Assembly: GCF_036850765.1 (NCBI RefSeq)
Contig: NC_089492.1
Location: 203,266,276-203,330,275 of the forward strand
Length of the DNA: 64,000 nt
Source of the DNA: Saccopteryx bilineata
Taxonomy: Eukaryota; Chordata; Mammalia; Chiroptera; Emballonuridae
Direction: 5' to 3'
Shown: one piece after another, positions 1 through 10,926 of the stretch
Layout: every line of letters begins with the position of its first letter
Position numbering within the stretch: position 1 is the stretch's first letter
Program-made: the position numbers and the translations under genes
The notes under the pieces: generated by a model
The model's input: the letters and a program-made list of their open reading frames with translations, nothing else
Told to the model about the DNA's origin: nothing
Database searches by the model: none

Positions 1-465
1 CTACATAAACTTCTATAGTAAAGACAAAAAGATGATGTATACATGATTGTTTTAAATTGCAAGAATTACATAAATGTGTCAAATGTTGGAAGAGGTGACA
101 GGTAGTTTGCATTTTAGAAACAAGATCAGGTTCTCTAAGATCATTTAAAAGCTAGCAGTGGAAGAGAAACTTTTCTGTGTACATTTCCTCCTCTGTGAGT
201 TGGGGGGTTATAGAATCTGCCTCTGTAAGATTGTTAATACACCTGCACTAGAGATTTTAAACTGCTTTATCCAGTTGTGATTTCAAGCATTCAGAAGAAA
301 AAATGAAGTTACCTTTTTAAAGAAAGAAACCATACAGTAATGAATATGCAGCCGGTACATGATAAGGTTCAATGGAAAAGCAAGCTATTCTACAGAAATA
401 TCTGTTCCCATTGAGAGTTCAAATTCAACAGTTGTTTTAATCCCTTAGAGACATTCTATATAGAA
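1..465. other. No recognisable feature
   Basis: AT-rich DNA with no convincing open reading frame, RNA gene or repeat that I recognise. It runs up to the left edge of a MaLR-like LTR. Confidence 0.5.
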
Positions 466-1303
466 GGCAAAGTAATGGCTCCCCAAAGATGTCCATAGAT
501 AATTGCTAGACTTGTGAGTATATTTCTTTATGTGGTTATAAGGCTTTGCAGATGTGATCTAGTTAAAGCTCTTGAAATAGGTACATGACTCAAGTGGACC
601 CTTGTAATCACAGGGTTCCTTATAAGAAGGAAGCAAGAGGTTAAAATTCTGAAAAAAAGTCAGCGGGACATAAAAGTGAGAGAGATTGAAAGATACTGCA
701 TTGTTGTTTTTAAAAATGCCGGAAGGAGCCCTGGCCGCTTTGCTCAGTAGTAGAGCGTCGACCTGGCGTGCAGGAGTCCTGGTTTCGATTCCCAGCAAGG
801 GCACACAGGAGAAGCGCCCATCTGCTTCTCCACTCCTCCCCCTCTCCTTCCTCTCTGTCTCTCTCTTCCCCTCCCGCAGCCAAGGCTCCACTGGAGCAAA
901 GTTGGCCCAGGCTCTGAGGATGGCTCTGTGGCCTCTGCCTCAGGTGCTAGAATGGCTCTGGTTGCAACAGAGCGATGCCCCGGATGGGCAAAGCATCACC
1001 CCCTGGTGGGCGTGCTGGGTGCATCCCGGTCAGGCGCATGCGGGAGTCTGTCTGACTGCCTCCCCATTTCCAGCTTCAGAAAAATACAAAAAAAAAAAGT
1101 GCCGGAAGGCCAAGGAAAAGAATGTATCTTCTGAAGCTAGAAAAGGTAAGGAAAGATTCTCGCTAAGAGCCTCTAAAAGGAAAGCATCCTTGCTAACCCA
1201 TTTTTGACCTTTGACTTCCAGAACTTTAAAAGAATAAATCTGTGTTATTATTAGATACTAAGTTTGTGGTAATTTGTTATAGCAATAATAGGAAACTAAT
1301 GCA
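466..1303 (+). mobile_element. MaLR-type solo LTR (MLT1-like), split by a SINE
   Basis: The landmarks fit an ERVL-MaLR LTR read on the plus strand: a 'CCCCAAAGATGTCCA' start region, 'GCAGATGTGAT', 'TTCCTTATAAGAAGG', then a 3' part with 'CTTCCAGAACTTTAAAAG', an AATAAA and an ending close to 'AGGAAACTAATGCA'. A SINE at 727-1099 interrupts it and duplicates 10 bp of the LTR. Exact edges are approximate and no coding internal region is attached. The subfamily is a judgement from memory. Confidence 0.7.
727..1099 (+). mobile_element. tRNA-derived bat SINE (Rhin-1-like), copy 1
   Basis: The head is tRNA-like (A-box-like GCTCAGTAGTAGAGCG, B-box-like GGTTTCGATTCC), followed by a CT-rich stretch, a unique body and an A-rich tail. 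Flanking duplications TGCCGGAAGG lie at 717-726 and 1100-1109. It has the shorter body lacking the internal duplication seen in the copies at 11225, 28282 and 41013. It is transcribed, if at all, by RNA polymerase III and mobilised by L1. Confidence 0.9.
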
Positions 1304-2182
1304 TCATAAATTTAAAAAAATAAAAAAATATTTGTATTTAATTAATAACTTATACATCTTTTTTATAAGCATTAACTATTAGAATTATTTATTTGAACTG
1401 TCACCTCAATTTTCATTATATACTTCATCATTTTCTGGGCTCTATGAAAAAAGAAAGGAATGAGACAGATAAAGCTCTTTTCTTTATGAAGCTTACAATG
1501 TATAAGGACCTTAAAAATAAATAATACTATGTAGGCAGTAATAAACAATATTTTTTTTCTGCTAGTGATTAAGAACTGTTCGTATAGGAACCAACAGTCT
1601 TTCTTTACTTTCACTTCATCTAATTTATATTTCCTGAAAATATAATTGCATGCTTCTTCAGGGGTACTCATTATTAAGTCCTAAGGATCCAATACATGAA
1701 CATTAAACATTGTAAAACCCAAGTGGTTTGTGATAGAAAGAATGAATAAATAGATGAATAATTGGATGAATTAATAAGTATAACATTTTTTATAATTTTG
1801 ACAGGGTGATACATATTTTTCCTATAATTTTAACAGAAAAAAAGTAAACATAAAAATGTTAAGACCTGCTGAGAATGTTGTGTTCTTAGAACTAAAACAT
1901 GGACAAGATACTAAGCAGAAAGACTATAGTTTACATTCATGAACTGGCTCAAGTTCCTTGATAAATGGAATGATGAAAACAACTACTATCTGCAAGCTCT
2001 CTCGCAGAACATGGATTGGGGTTTGTAACTCTGAACACTGGATTTAGAGCTACAAAGCCTAAAATGAGTTCAGCACAAAATGCTTTTGACTGTAAGTAAA
2101 TACTCAAAGGATTTTCTATCTTAGAGTTGAGTGTTTATCAGAGGTTTAAACCTTTTTAAAATGAGCTCAGGAATTCCATTAG
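1304..2182. other. Unassigned AT-rich stretch
   Basis: No gene or repeat family recognised with confidence. Short open frames here show no coding character. It ends where old L1 sequence begins. Confidence 0.45.
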
Positions 2183-2940
2183 ATCTAATAAATTAATTCA
2201 GTAAAGTTGCAGGATACACGATTAATATACAGAAATCTGTTGCATTTCTATATACTAATAACAATCAATCAGAAGGAAAATTAAGAAAACAATCCCATTT
2301 ACAATTGCATAAAAAAATAGCACAGCTATGAATAAATTTAACCAAAGAGGTTAAAGATCTGTACTCTGAAAATTATAAGACATTGAAGAAAGAAATTGAA
2401 GAGAATTAAAATAAATGGAAGGACTGTGCTTATGGATTGGAAGAATTAATATTGCTAAAATGCTCATACTACCCAAAGCAATATACATATTCAGTGAACT
2501 CTCTATCAAAAGACCAAAGGCATTCTTCTCAGAACTACAACAAATATTTATAAAACTTATATAGAACACAAAAGACCCTAAATAGCCAAAGCTACCTCAG
2601 GAAAAAAGAACATCAGGAGAAAAGAACAAAGCTGGAGTTATCATGTGTCTTAAATTGAAATTATACTCAAAAGATACAATAATCAAACAATTATGGTACT
2701 GCCACAAACACAGACACATAGATCAATGGAATAGAATAAAAAGTTCAGAAATAACCCCTACTGTATATGGTCAATTAAAATATGACAAAAGAGACAAGAT
2801 TATACAATGGGAAAAAGTAAATGTTTTTTTAGAAAATGGTTTTGGGAAAATAGAACATATAGATGGAAAAAAAATAACACTGGATTATTTTCTTATACCA
2901 ATACAAAAATAAATTTAAAAGTGGATTAAAGACTTAAATG
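2183..2940 (+). mobile_element. Ancient L1 ORF2 fragment, left half of a split copy
   Basis: Decayed L1 ORF2 (end of the reverse-transcriptase domain and the region after it). Recognisable pieces include 'AAAGTTGCAGGATACACGAT', 'CCCAAAGCAATATACATATT' and 'GATCAATGGAATAGAATA'. It breaks at 2940 and resumes at 18375. The 13-bp string AAAGACTTAAATG is present at both break points (2928-2940 and 18362-18374), so this L1 was the target of the outer full-length L1. Many stops and indels make it non-coding. Confidence 0.85.
2928..2940 (+). repeat. Target-site duplication of outer L1, left copy
   Basis: AAAGACTTAAATG, repeated at 18362-18374. The first A's are ambiguous because the right copy abuts a poly(A) run. 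Confidence 0.85.
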
Positions 2941-2944
2941 GGAG

Positions 2945-2965
2945 TGACGTCATGGAAATGGCGCC
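2945..2965 (+). promoter_or_regulatory. Outer L1 promoter start: CRE and YY1-like motifs
   Basis: The palindrome TGACGTCA (CRE/ATF consensus, 2945-2952) is followed by AAATGGCGCC (2956-2965), which resembles a YY1 core. The pair lies within 25 bp of the element start and is conserved in the inner L1. In human L1 a YY1 site near +12 positions initiation. The same role here is inference. Confidence 0.6.
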
Positions 2966-3185
2966 ATGAGCAATGCGTCCGACAGATCTCCCCAAAATTT
3001 CAACAAATTCATCAACTAGAGACAGAAAAATCTATCCTTCGAGCATCCAGGAGTTCCACACACACTGAAGGTGAAAGGGCTGCTTTCACTTGGAACTGAG
3101 AATCGGGAGGGAGCTGAGGGTGTGGAGGAAGCTAACTGCGGCATGGACGGATGTTCGTTCAAGCCGAGGAGGGAGTGTGCCTGTG

Positions 3186-3191
3186 GTGAGT
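3186..3191 (+). promoter_or_regulatory. Candidate 5' splice site in outer L1 5'UTR
   Basis: The sequence CTGTG|GTGAGT has a strong donor consensus after position 3185. The inner L1 reads the same flank up to CCTGTG (ends 4104), then continues with the sequence that follows the acceptor AG at 10924-10925. The donor is therefore supported by an apparent spliced copy next door. Confidence 0.8.
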
Positions 3192-3867
3192 CAACCCACA
3201 CGAGCAACTGCCTGCCCGCACTCCGGGAGTGGCAGCCCGTGTACCATAAAAAACCACACCCCTGCAGACCAGCACACCGTGAGCGTCCCCAGTGACCCAC
3301 ACACCGTGAGCGTCCCCAGCCGCGGGTGCGCCACGAGCGTCCCCAGCTGTGGGCGTGCCCAGAGCACCCCAACCACCAGTGGCAAGCAGGGAGTGCGCCA
3401 AAGCGAACTTCCCTATGCCCGAGCTTCTCTCCGCTTCACACCTCACCCAGCCATTCAAGGTAACAATCAAGCATCAGGGGAGGGGTGCGCGGGCAGCTTC
3501 CAGTCTGTCCTGGAGCACAACTGTGGATCCAATCACTGAAATTACCTTAACCCACAGTCTGCGTACCTCCCAACTGACCTGCGGGGCTCTAATTGACAAT
3601 ATCTCTCTCAGTTCAGGGATCCAAGACAAGAGGCGTGATATTCTTTAGTGCCTCTTGCTAAAGGGTAGGGGGCAACTTCTGATTGACAGAGCTGTCATAC
3701 TCAGGAATATACGCTAAAAAGAGGGACTTGGCAGATGTTAAGACCTGTACTGCAGGCAGTAAATAGGGCATCTTCTTCTCAGCCAAAACAGGCTACAAAG
3801 TGCAGAAAGCCTGGGGAGAGTGGTCCCACAGAGGGCTAGGCGTGCTGAACAGGCCTAGATGTTCATT

Positions 3868-3882
3868 GAAAGTCACCTTGAG
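3868..3882 (+). repeat. Target-site duplication of inner L1, left copy
   Basis: GAAAGTCACCTTGAG, repeated perfectly at 10785-10799 after the inner L1 poly(A). A perfect 15-bp duplication implies a recent insertion. Confidence 0.95.
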
Positions 3883-5357
3883 GAGTGACGTCACGGAAAT
3901 GGCGCCGTGATCAGCGCGTCCGACAGCTCTCCCCTAAATCACAACAAATTTATCAACTAGAAACAAAAATTTATCCTCGGAGCATTCCGGAGTTCCACAC
4001 AAACTGATAGCGAAAGGACTGTTATCACTTGAATCTGAGAGACGAGGGTGTGGAGGAATCTACCACAGGGACGTTCTTTCAAACCGCAAGGAAGTGCGCC
4101 TGTGGCAGAAGCAGTTGCAGCCTTATAGCTGGATCACCAGGCTGCTAATTCAGAAAGGGGGGACTAGGAGAGAGAATCCAGGAAAGCAAACTCTCTCATC
4201 GTTGGACCCTGCAAACGCCAACAAGCCTTTACTTCCAGCAAGACTAAAGCCAATTATATGACATTGCCATAGAATCCCATCAACTGCAAATCCCTACCTA
4301 AGAGTGACAGGGGCAGAGCCTGGGGTACAGAGTCACCGACCAGGAAGAGGGAGAGAAAAGAAAAAGGAAGAAGTTAACCTCTCAAAATCAAGAAAAACCC
4401 ACAGACTTTACAACTTGATCCACTAATTTTTTGTTGTTGTTGTTGTTGTTTGTTTCTTCTATCTTTTTGCCTTTATTTCCTCCACCTCGGTCCTTCTATT
4501 CTCTGCCCATCTTATGCTTCCCCTTTCTTGAACTACACTACCCATGAGTGTTGCATTTTATTTTTCTTCTTCATCCTCACCCTCCTTTAAGGTTATACTC
4601 CAAAACACTTAACTCTCACTCTCTCCTCTTTTTTTTTTTTGTCTTGCTTTATTTTGTTTTTTTCTCTTCCTATTTTATTTCTTCCTTCGTTTTTCTCTTT
4701 TTCTTATTTTTTCCTTTCTATACGTTTTTTCTTTTCTCATTTTACTTTCCTCCCATATAATCCTCAATCACGAACAAATTAGTTAATTTGGGACTCAAGG
4801 CTATTTTTTGGCTTTATTTCTCTTTTTTGCTTTTGTTTTTTTTTTTTTCTTGTTTGTTTATTTTTGTGGCATTTTGGGTCCTCCCAACCCAAGGTCTCCA
4901 TTGTATTTAGTCTTCGCTCCACTTAATACAACAGATTTTTACTTATTATTTTTATTTTTTCTTCTTTATTATTCTTTTTTGGTCCTTTTTTCTGGTTCCC
5001 TCTTATCCCCCTCATTATATCTCTTAGTTGACCATCACTTACAAGCAAATCATCTTATGCTTGTCTAAGATTTTCTTCCTTTTTTTTTTTTTTTTTTTGC
5101 ATTTAGTAGGTCCCTACTCCCTTTTTTTTCCCCTGGAACTCTTCACCCCAAATCAGGCCCTCCATTATAGGCACGATATTTCCCTGAGGAGGGGAGAGGA
5201 GGGAAAGAGAAGAGAGAAAAAAAGGGGGAAATAATAAATTATTACTGTTTTTTTTTTTTGTGGGGTGTTTTACCTTTTTTTTTTTTTCTTTTTTTTTTTT
5301 TTTCACTTTTTACTCTTTATTAATTCTAATTAGTGCTATCAATAAGACCACCCTCAG
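3883..5357 (+). promoter_or_regulatory. Inner L1 5'UTR / internal promoter, spliced form
   Basis: It begins GAGTGACGTCACGG with the CRE palindrome at 3886-3893 and YY1-like AAATGGCGCC at 3897-3906. The junction at 4104/4105 joins the two segments that in the outer L1 are separated by GT...AG. After ~4430 the 5'UTR becomes strongly pyrimidine-rich with long T runs (4620-5310), giving way to ORF1. Intronless transcription from the L1's own RNA polymerase II promoter is the family norm; activity in this copy is not shown by sequence. Confidence 0.8.
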
Positions 5358-6353
5358 ATGCCAATAAGAAAGAGGAAATCGAATATTATGGATACAAAAG
5401 AAAGAGAGGTAACACAAATAGATGTGGAAAAATCTATGGAGAAAAGACTTAACATATTGGAAGCCTTGGAGCTAAATGACAGAGAATTTAAAATAGAAAT
5501 CTTAAAAATACTCAGAGGTATACAAGAAAACACAGAAAGGCAATATAGGGAGATCAGAAAACAACTCAATGAACACAAAGAATATATTACCAAGGAAATT
5601 GAAACTATAAAAACAAATCAAACAGAATTGAAAAACTCAATTCACGAGCTGAAAAACGAGGTAACAAGCTTAGCTAACAGAACAGCCCAGATTGAAGATA
5701 GGATTAGTGAAATAGAAGACAAACAACTTGAGGCACAACAGAGAGAAGAAGAAAGAGACTCAAAAATAATAAAAAACGAGAAAGCCCTACAGGAATTGTC
5801 TGACTCCATCAGAAAGAATAACATAAGAATAATAGGTATATCAGAGGGAGAAGAGAAAGAAAATGGAATGGAGAATATACTCAAACAAATAATACACGAG
5901 AACTTCCCAAGCCTGTGGAAGGAACTAAAGCCTCAAATTCAAGAAGCAAACAGAACACCAAGTTTTCTTAACCCCAACAAACCCACTCCAAGGCACATCA
6001 TAATAAAGATGACACAAACCAATGACAAAGAAAAAATTCTCAAAGCAGCCAGGGAAAAGAAGAGTACAACATATAAAGGAAGGCCTATTAGATTATCATC
6101 AGATTTCTCAGCAGAAACTCTACAAGCTAGAAGAGAGTGGACCCCAATATTTAAAGCCCTGAAAGAGAGGAACTTTCAGCCAAGAATACTATACCCATCA
6201 AAGCTATCCTTCAAGTATGAAGGAGATATAAAAACATTCACAAATACAGAAAAGATGAGAGAATTTATCAACAGAAAGCCCCCACTCCAGGAAATACTAA
6301 AGGGGGTTTTCCAACCAGATTCAAAGAACAAAAGAAAACAACACCACAAGTAA
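5358..6353 (+). CDS. L1 ORF1p, RNA-binding chaperone protein
   Basis: A 331-residue open frame, close to the ~338 of human ORF1p. The product trimerises, binds L1 RNA in cis and is needed for L1 ribonucleoprotein formation in the cytoplasm. Order seen: a basic N-terminus (MPIRKRKSN), a long heptad-rich coiled coil (~45-150), an RRM beginning at about residue 154 with NNIRIIGISEG, and a C-terminal domain with the family-typical string QARREWTPIFKAL and a basic tail. The start is the ATG that aligns with the ORF1 starts of the other two L1s in the window. No stop or frameshift is seen. It is translated from the same bicistronic RNA as ORF2. Confidence 0.95.
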   Translation: MPIRKRKSNIMDTKEREVTQIDVEKSMEKRLNILEALELNDREFKIEILKILRGIQENTERQYREIRKQLNEHKEYITKEIETIKTNQTELKNSIHELKNEVTSLANRTAQIEDRISEIEDKQLEAQQREEERDSKIIKNEKALQELSDSIRKNNIRIIGISEGEEKENGMENILKQIIHENFPSLWKELKPQIQEANRTPSFLNPNKPTPRHIIIKMTQTNDKEKILKAAREKKSTTYKGRPIRLSSDFSAETLQARREWTPIFKALKERNFQPRILYPSKLSFKYEGDIKTFTNTEKMREFINRKPPLQEILKGVFQPDSKNKRKQHHK

Positions 6354-6678
6354 CAGCTCCACCAAGAACACAATAAAACCAAACTTAAACTGTGACAACA
6401 AAGGAAAAAAAGGGGGGAGAGGATGGAGATTAACAGTAGCAAAGGATGATGAAGTGCAGAAATACTTATAAGATAGGGTACTACAATGAATATGGTAGGT
6501 ACCCTTTTCATTACTTAATGGTAACCACCCTTAAAAAAACCACCACAAAAACACTTGACTTAAAAAAGGTAGCAACAGAGGAAAGAAGTATGGAACACAA
6601 ACAAACAAAAACAAATGATAGAAAAACAAAAGAGAAGAATCAAACTAGATACAAAACTAACAGAAAGCAATTTATAAA

Positions 6679-9600
6679 ATGGCAGTAGGGAACCCACAAG
6701 TGTCAATAATTACACTAAATGTAAATGGATTAAACTTGCCAATAAAAAGACACAGAGTAGCAGAATGGATTAAAAAAGAAAATCCAACTATATGCTGCCT
6801 ACAAGAAACACATCTAAGCAACAAGGATAAAAACAAATTCAAAGTGAAAGGCTGGAAAACAATACTCCAAGCAAACAACACCCAAAAAAAAGCAGGCGTA
6901 GCAATACTCATATCTAATAATGCTGACTACAAGACAGAAAAAGTACTCAGAGACAAAAATGGTCATTACATAATGATTAAGAGGAAGTTGAATCAAGAAG
7001 ACATAACAATCCTTAATATATATGCACCAAACCAAGGAGCACCAAAATATATAAGACAGCTACTTATTGACCTTAAAACAAAAACTAACAAAAATACAAT
7101 CATACTTGGAGACCTCAATACACCGCTGACGGCTCTAGATCGGTCATCCAAACAGAGAATCAATAAAGATATAGTGGCCTTAAACGAAATACTAGAACAC
7201 CTGGATATGACAGACATCTACAGGACACTTCATCCCAAAGCGACAGAGTATACATTTTTCTGTAGTGTACATGGAACATTCTCAAGAATTGACCATATGT
7301 TGGGCCACAAAGACAATATCAGCAAATTTAGAAAAATTGAAATTGTACCAAGCATATTTTCTGATCATAAAGCCTTGAAACTAGAATTCAACTGCAAAAA
7401 AGAGGGGGAAAAACCCACAAAAATGTGGAAAGTAAACAACATACTTCTAAAAAATGAATGGGTCAAAGAAGAAATAAGCACAGAAATCAAAAGATATATA
7501 CAGACAAATGAAAATGAAAATACGACATATCAGAATCTCTGGGATGCAGCAAAAGGAGTAATAAGAGGAAAGTTCATATCACTTCAGGCCTATATGAACA
7601 AACAAGAGAGAGCCGAAGTAAACCACTTAACTTCACACCTTAAGGAACTAGAAAAAGAAGAACAAAGACAACCCAAAACCAGCCAAAGAAAGGAGATAAT
7701 AAAAATCAGAGCAGAAATAAATGAAATAGAGAACAGAAAAACTATAGAAAAAATCAATAAAACAAGGAGCTGGTTCTTTGAAAAGATCAACAAAATTGAC
7801 AAACCCTTGGCAAGGCTCACCAAGGAAAAAAGACACAGGACTCAAATAAATAAAATCCAAAATGAAAGAGGAGAGATCACCACAGACATCACAGATATAC
7901 AAAGAATTATTGTAGAATACTATGAAAAATTATATGCCACCAAATACAACAATCTAGAAGAAATGGATAAATTCCTAGAACAATACAACCTTCCTAGACT
8001 GAGTCATGAAGAAGCAGAAAGCCTAAACAGACCAATCAGCAGGGAGGAAATAGAAAAAACTATTAAAAATCTCCCCAAAAATAAAAGTCCAGGCCCAGAC
8101 GGTTATACTAGTGAATTCTATCAAACATTCAAAGAAGACTTGGTTCCTATTCTACTCAAAGTCTTCCAAAAAATTGAAGAAGAAGCAATACTTCCAAACA
8201 CATTTTATGAGGCCAACATAACCCTCATACCAAAACCTGGCAAGGATGGCACAAAGAAAGAAAACTACAGACCAATATCTCTAATGAATACAGATGCTAA
8301 AATACTAAACAAAATACTGGCAAACCGAATACAACAACATATTAAAAAAATAATACATCATGATCAAGTGGGATTCATTCCAGAATCTCAAGGATGGTTC
8401 AACATACGCAAAACGGTTAACGTAATACACCATATCAACAAAACAAAGAACAAAAACCACATGATCTTATCAATAGATGCAGAAAAGGCTTTTGATAAAA
8501 TACAACACAATTTTATGTTTAAGACTCTCAACAAAATGGGTATAGAAGGAAAATATCTCAACATGATAAAGGCCATATATGATAAACCATCAGCCAACAT
8601 CCTATTAAACGGCATAAAACTGAGGACTTTCTACCTTAAATCAGGAACAAGACAGGGTTGTCCACTCTCTCCACTCTTATTCAACGTGGTGCTAGAAGTT
8701 CTGGCCAGAGCAATCAGACAAGACAAAGAAATAAAAGGCATCCATATCGGAAAAGAAGAAGTAAAGCTATCACTTTTTACTGATGATATGATCCTATACA
8801 TCGAAAACCCGAAGGACTCCACAAAAAGATTATTAGAAACAATAAACCAATACAGTAAGGTCGCAGGATACAAAATTAACATACAAAAGTCCATAGCCTT
8901 TCTATATGCCAACAATGAAATATTAGAAAACGAACTCAAAAAAATAATCCCCTTCACGATTGCAACAAAAAAAATAAAATACCTAGGAATAAATATAACA
9001 AAGAACATAAAGGACCTATATAATGAAAATTACAAAGCATTGTTAAGGGAAATCGAAAAAGATACAATGAGATGGAAAAATATTCCTTGTTCTTGGATAG
9101 GAAGAATAAATATAATCAAAATGGCCATATTACCCAAAGCAATATACAAATTTAATGCAATTCCCATCAAAATCCCTATGAGATTTTTTAAAGAAATGGA
9201 ACAAAAAATCATCAGATTTATATGGAACTATAAAAAACCCCGAATAGCCAAAACAATCCTAAGGAAAAAGAATGAAGCTGGGGGCATTACAATACCTGAC
9301 TTTAAACTATATTATAGGACCACGATAATCAAAACAGCATGGTATTGGCAAAAAAATAGACACTCAGACCAATGGAACAGAATAGAAAGCCCAGAAATAA
9401 AACCACATATATATGGTCAAATAATCTTTGATAAAGGGGCCAACAACACACAATGGAGAAAAGAAAGTCTCTTCAACAAATGGTGTTGGGAAAACTGGAA
9501 AGCCACATGCAAAAGAATGAAACTCGACTACAGCCTGTCCCCGTGTACTAAAATTAATTCAAAATGGATCAAAGACCTAAATATAAGACCTGAAACAATA

Positions 9601-10506
9601 AAGTACATAGAAGAAGACATAGGTACTAAAATCATGGACCTGGGTTTTAAAGAACATTTTATGAACTTGACTCCAATGGCAAGAGAAGTGAAGGCAAAGA
9701 TAAATGAATGGGACTACATCAGAATTAAAAGTTTTTGCTCAGCAAGAGAAACTGATATCAAAATAAACAGACAGCCAACTAAATGGGAAATGATATTTTC
9801 AAACGACAGCTCAGATAAGGGCCTAATATCCAAAATTTACAAAGAACTCATAAAACTCAACAACAAACAAACAAACAATCCAATAAAAAAATGGGAAGAG
9901 GACATGAACAGACACTTCTCCCAGGAAGAGATACAAATGGCCAACAGATATATGAAAAGATGCTCAGCTTCATTAGTTATTAGAGAAATGCAAATCAAAA
10001 CTACAATGAGATACCACCTCACTCCTGTTAGATTAGCTATTATCAACAAGACGGGTAATAGCAAATGTTGGAGAGGCTGTGGAGAAAAAGGAACCCTCAT
10101 TCACTGTTGGTGGGACTGTAAAGTAGTACAACCATTATGGAGGAAAGTATGGTGGTTCCTCAAAAAACTGCAAATAGAACTACCTTATGACCCAGCAATC
10201 CCTCTACTGGGTATATACCCCAAAACCTCAGAAACATTGATACGTGAAGACACATGTAGCCCCATGTTCATTGCAGCACTGTTCACAGTGGCCAAGACAT
10301 GGAAACAACCAAAAAGCCCTTCAATAGAAGACTGGATAAAGAAGATGTGGCACATATACACTATGGAATACTACTCAGCCATAAGAAATGATGACATCAG
10401 ATCATTTACAGCAAAATGGTGGGATCTTGATAACATTATAAAGAGTGAAATAAGTAAATCAGAAAAAAACAAGAACTACATGATTCCATACATTGGTGGA
10501 ACATAA
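6679..10506 (+). CDS. L1 ORF2p, endonuclease-reverse transcriptase
   Basis: A 1275-residue open frame, the same length as human ORF2p. It nicks target DNA and reverse transcribes L1 RNA from the nick. The N-terminal APE-type endonuclease has N14, E43, D145, N147, D229 and H230 at the same numbers as the human protein. The reverse transcriptase (~465-770) has D600 in SIDAEKAFD and D702/D703. The C-terminus has a CX3CX7HX4C cysteine motif (C1130, C1134, H1142, C1147). One oddity is that residue 701 is threonine (FTDD), where the outer copy and the family have alanine (FADD). The start MAVGNPQ aligns with the other copies. The frame is intact, but catalytic competence is doubtful because of T701. 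Confidence 0.95.
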   Translation: MAVGNPQVSIITLNVNGLNLPIKRHRVAEWIKKENPTICCLQETHLSNKDKNKFKVKGWKTILQANNTQKKAGVAILISNNADYKTEKVLRDKNGHYIMIKRKLNQEDITILNIYAPNQGAPKYIRQLLIDLKTKTNKNTIILGDLNTPLTALDRSSKQRINKDIVALNEILEHLDMTDIYRTLHPKATEYTFFCSVHGTFSRIDHMLGHKDNISKFRKIEIVPSIFSDHKALKLEFNCKKEGEKPTKMWKVNNILLKNEWVKEEISTEIKRYIQTNENENTTYQNLWDAAKGVIRGKFISLQAYMNKQERAEVNHLTSHLKELEKEEQRQPKTSQRKEIIKIRAEINEIENRKTIEKINKTRSWFFEKINKIDKPLARLTKEKRHRTQINKIQNERGEITTDITDIQRIIVEYYEKLYATKYNNLEEMDKFLEQYNLPRLSHEEAESLNRPISREEIEKTIKNLPKNKSPGPDGYTSEFYQTFKEDLVPILLKVFQKIEEEAILPNTFYEANITLIPKPGKDGTKKENYRPISLMNTDAKILNKILANRIQQHIKKIIHHDQVGFIPESQGWFNIRKTVNVIHHINKTKNKNHMILSIDAEKAFDKIQHNFMFKTLNKMGIEGKYLNMIKAIYDKPSANILLNGIKLRTFYLKSGTRQGCPLSPLLFNVVLEVLARAIRQDKEIKGIHIGKEEVKLSLFTDDMILYIENPKDSTKRLLETINQYSKVAGYKINIQKSIAFLYANNEILENELKKIIPFTIATKKIKYLGINITKNIKDLYNENYKALLREIEKDTMRWKNIPCSWIGRINIIKMAILPKAIYKFNAIPIKIPMRFFKEMEQKIIRFIWNYKKPRIAKTILRKKNEAGGITIPDFKLYYRTTIIKTAWYWQKNRHSDQWNRIESPEIKPHIYGQIIFDKGANNTQWRKESLFNKWCWENWKATCKRMKLDYSLSPCTKINSKWIKDLNIRPETIKYIEEDIGTKIMDLGFKEHFMNLTPMAREVKAKINEWDYIRIKSFCSARETDIKINRQPTKWEMIFSNDSSDKGLISKIYKELIKLNNKQTNNPIKKWEEDMNRHFSQEEIQMANRYMKRCSASLVIREMQIKTTMRYHLTPVRLAIINKTGNSKCWRGCGEKGTLIHCWWDCKVVQPLWRKVWWFLKKLQIELPYDPAIPLLGIYPKTSETLIREDTCSPMFIAALFTVAKTWKQPKSPSIEDWIKKMWHIYTMEYYSAIRNDDIRSFTAKWWDLDNIIKSEISKSEKNKNYMIPYIGGT

Positions 10507-10784
10507 AAATGAGACTAAGAGACATGGACAAGAGTGTGGTGGTTACCAAGGGTGGGGGTGGAGGAAGGACATGGGAGGGAGGGAGGGAGAGTGTTAGGGG
10601 GAGGGGGAGGGGCACAGAGAACTAGATAGAGGGTGACGGAGGACAATCTGACTTTGGGCGAGGGGTTTGCAACATAATTTGATGACAAAATAACCTAGAC
10701 ATGTTTTCTTTGAATATATGTACCATGATTTATTAATGTCGTCCCATTACCATTAATAAAAGTTTATTAAAAAAAAAAAAAAAA
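10507..10784 (+). promoter_or_regulatory. Inner L1 3'UTR with G-rich tract, poly(A) signal and tail
   Basis: A purine-only G-rich stretch (about 10536-10616, with repeated GGGAGGG blocks) could form G-quadruplexes, a feature of L1 3'UTRs. AATAAA lies near 10755 and a poly(A) run ends at 10784, directly against the target duplication. Confidence 0.85.
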
Positions 10785-10799
10785 GAAAGTCACCTTGAG
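10785..10799 (+). repeat. Target-site duplication of inner L1, right copy
   Basis: GAAAGTCACCTTGAG, identical to 3868-3882. Confidence 0.95.
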
Positions 10800-10910
10800 A
10801 GCAATTGGCTCCCAGCCCCGCCTGACTACGTTGGCGGCTCTAACTGCCAGAGCCTTACCCAGAGCCCTGCAGTAAGTGGGGTTAGAGTGGGGATTTGCCA
10901 GCTCTTGGAT

Positions 10911-10926
10911 CCTCTTACTCCCCAGG
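10911..10926 (+). promoter_or_regulatory. Candidate 3' splice site in outer L1 5'UTR
   Basis: The pyrimidine tract CCTCTTACTCCCC is followed by AG at 10924-10925 and then GCAGAGGAAGCGGCAGCC, an 18-nt stretch matched without gaps by the inner L1 from 4105. The minus-strand L1 at 50.8-58.2 kb keeps the same unspliced tract (near 58045). Confidence 0.8.

Larger units (their letters stand above)
2941..3882 (+). mobile_element. Outer full-length L1, first part of 5'UTR
   Basis: The start 'GGAGTGACGTCATGG' matches the start of the inner L1 at 3883, so this is the true 5' end of a full-length element. The 5'UTR runs to 3882, is interrupted by the inner L1, and resumes at 10800. It is GC-richer than its surroundings, as expected of an L1 promoter region. 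It contains a consensus splice donor at 3186. Downstream the element continues through broken ORF1 and ORF2 to a poly(A) near 18156 and a transduced segment to 18361. Confidence 0.9.
3883..10784 (+). mobile_element. Inner full-length L1 with open ORF1 and ORF2
   Basis: A complete L1: 5'UTR (3883-5357), ORF1 (5358-6353), 325-nt inter-ORF spacer, ORF2 (6679-10506), G-rich 3'UTR, AATAAA and poly(A), flanked by a perfect 15-bp duplication. It is inserted in the same orientation inside the 5'UTR of the outer L1. Compared with that host, its 5'UTR lacks an ~823-nt block whose borders are a splice donor and acceptor. Both frames are uninterrupted, so it could have been active at insertion. The reverse-transcriptase motif reads FTDD rather than FADD, which may lower or abolish activity now. 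Confidence 0.95.

Noticed and set aside
686..1207. 173-residue frame and similar frames across SINEs (e.g. 11267, 28298, 41002, 47099, 58276)
   Set aside because: Each coincides with a SINE body, whose GC-rich sequence is open by chance in several frames and recurs with the repeat.
4548..5068. Phe/Leu-rich open frames resembling membrane proteins
   Set aside because: They come from the T-rich L1 5'UTR; no conserved protein signal.
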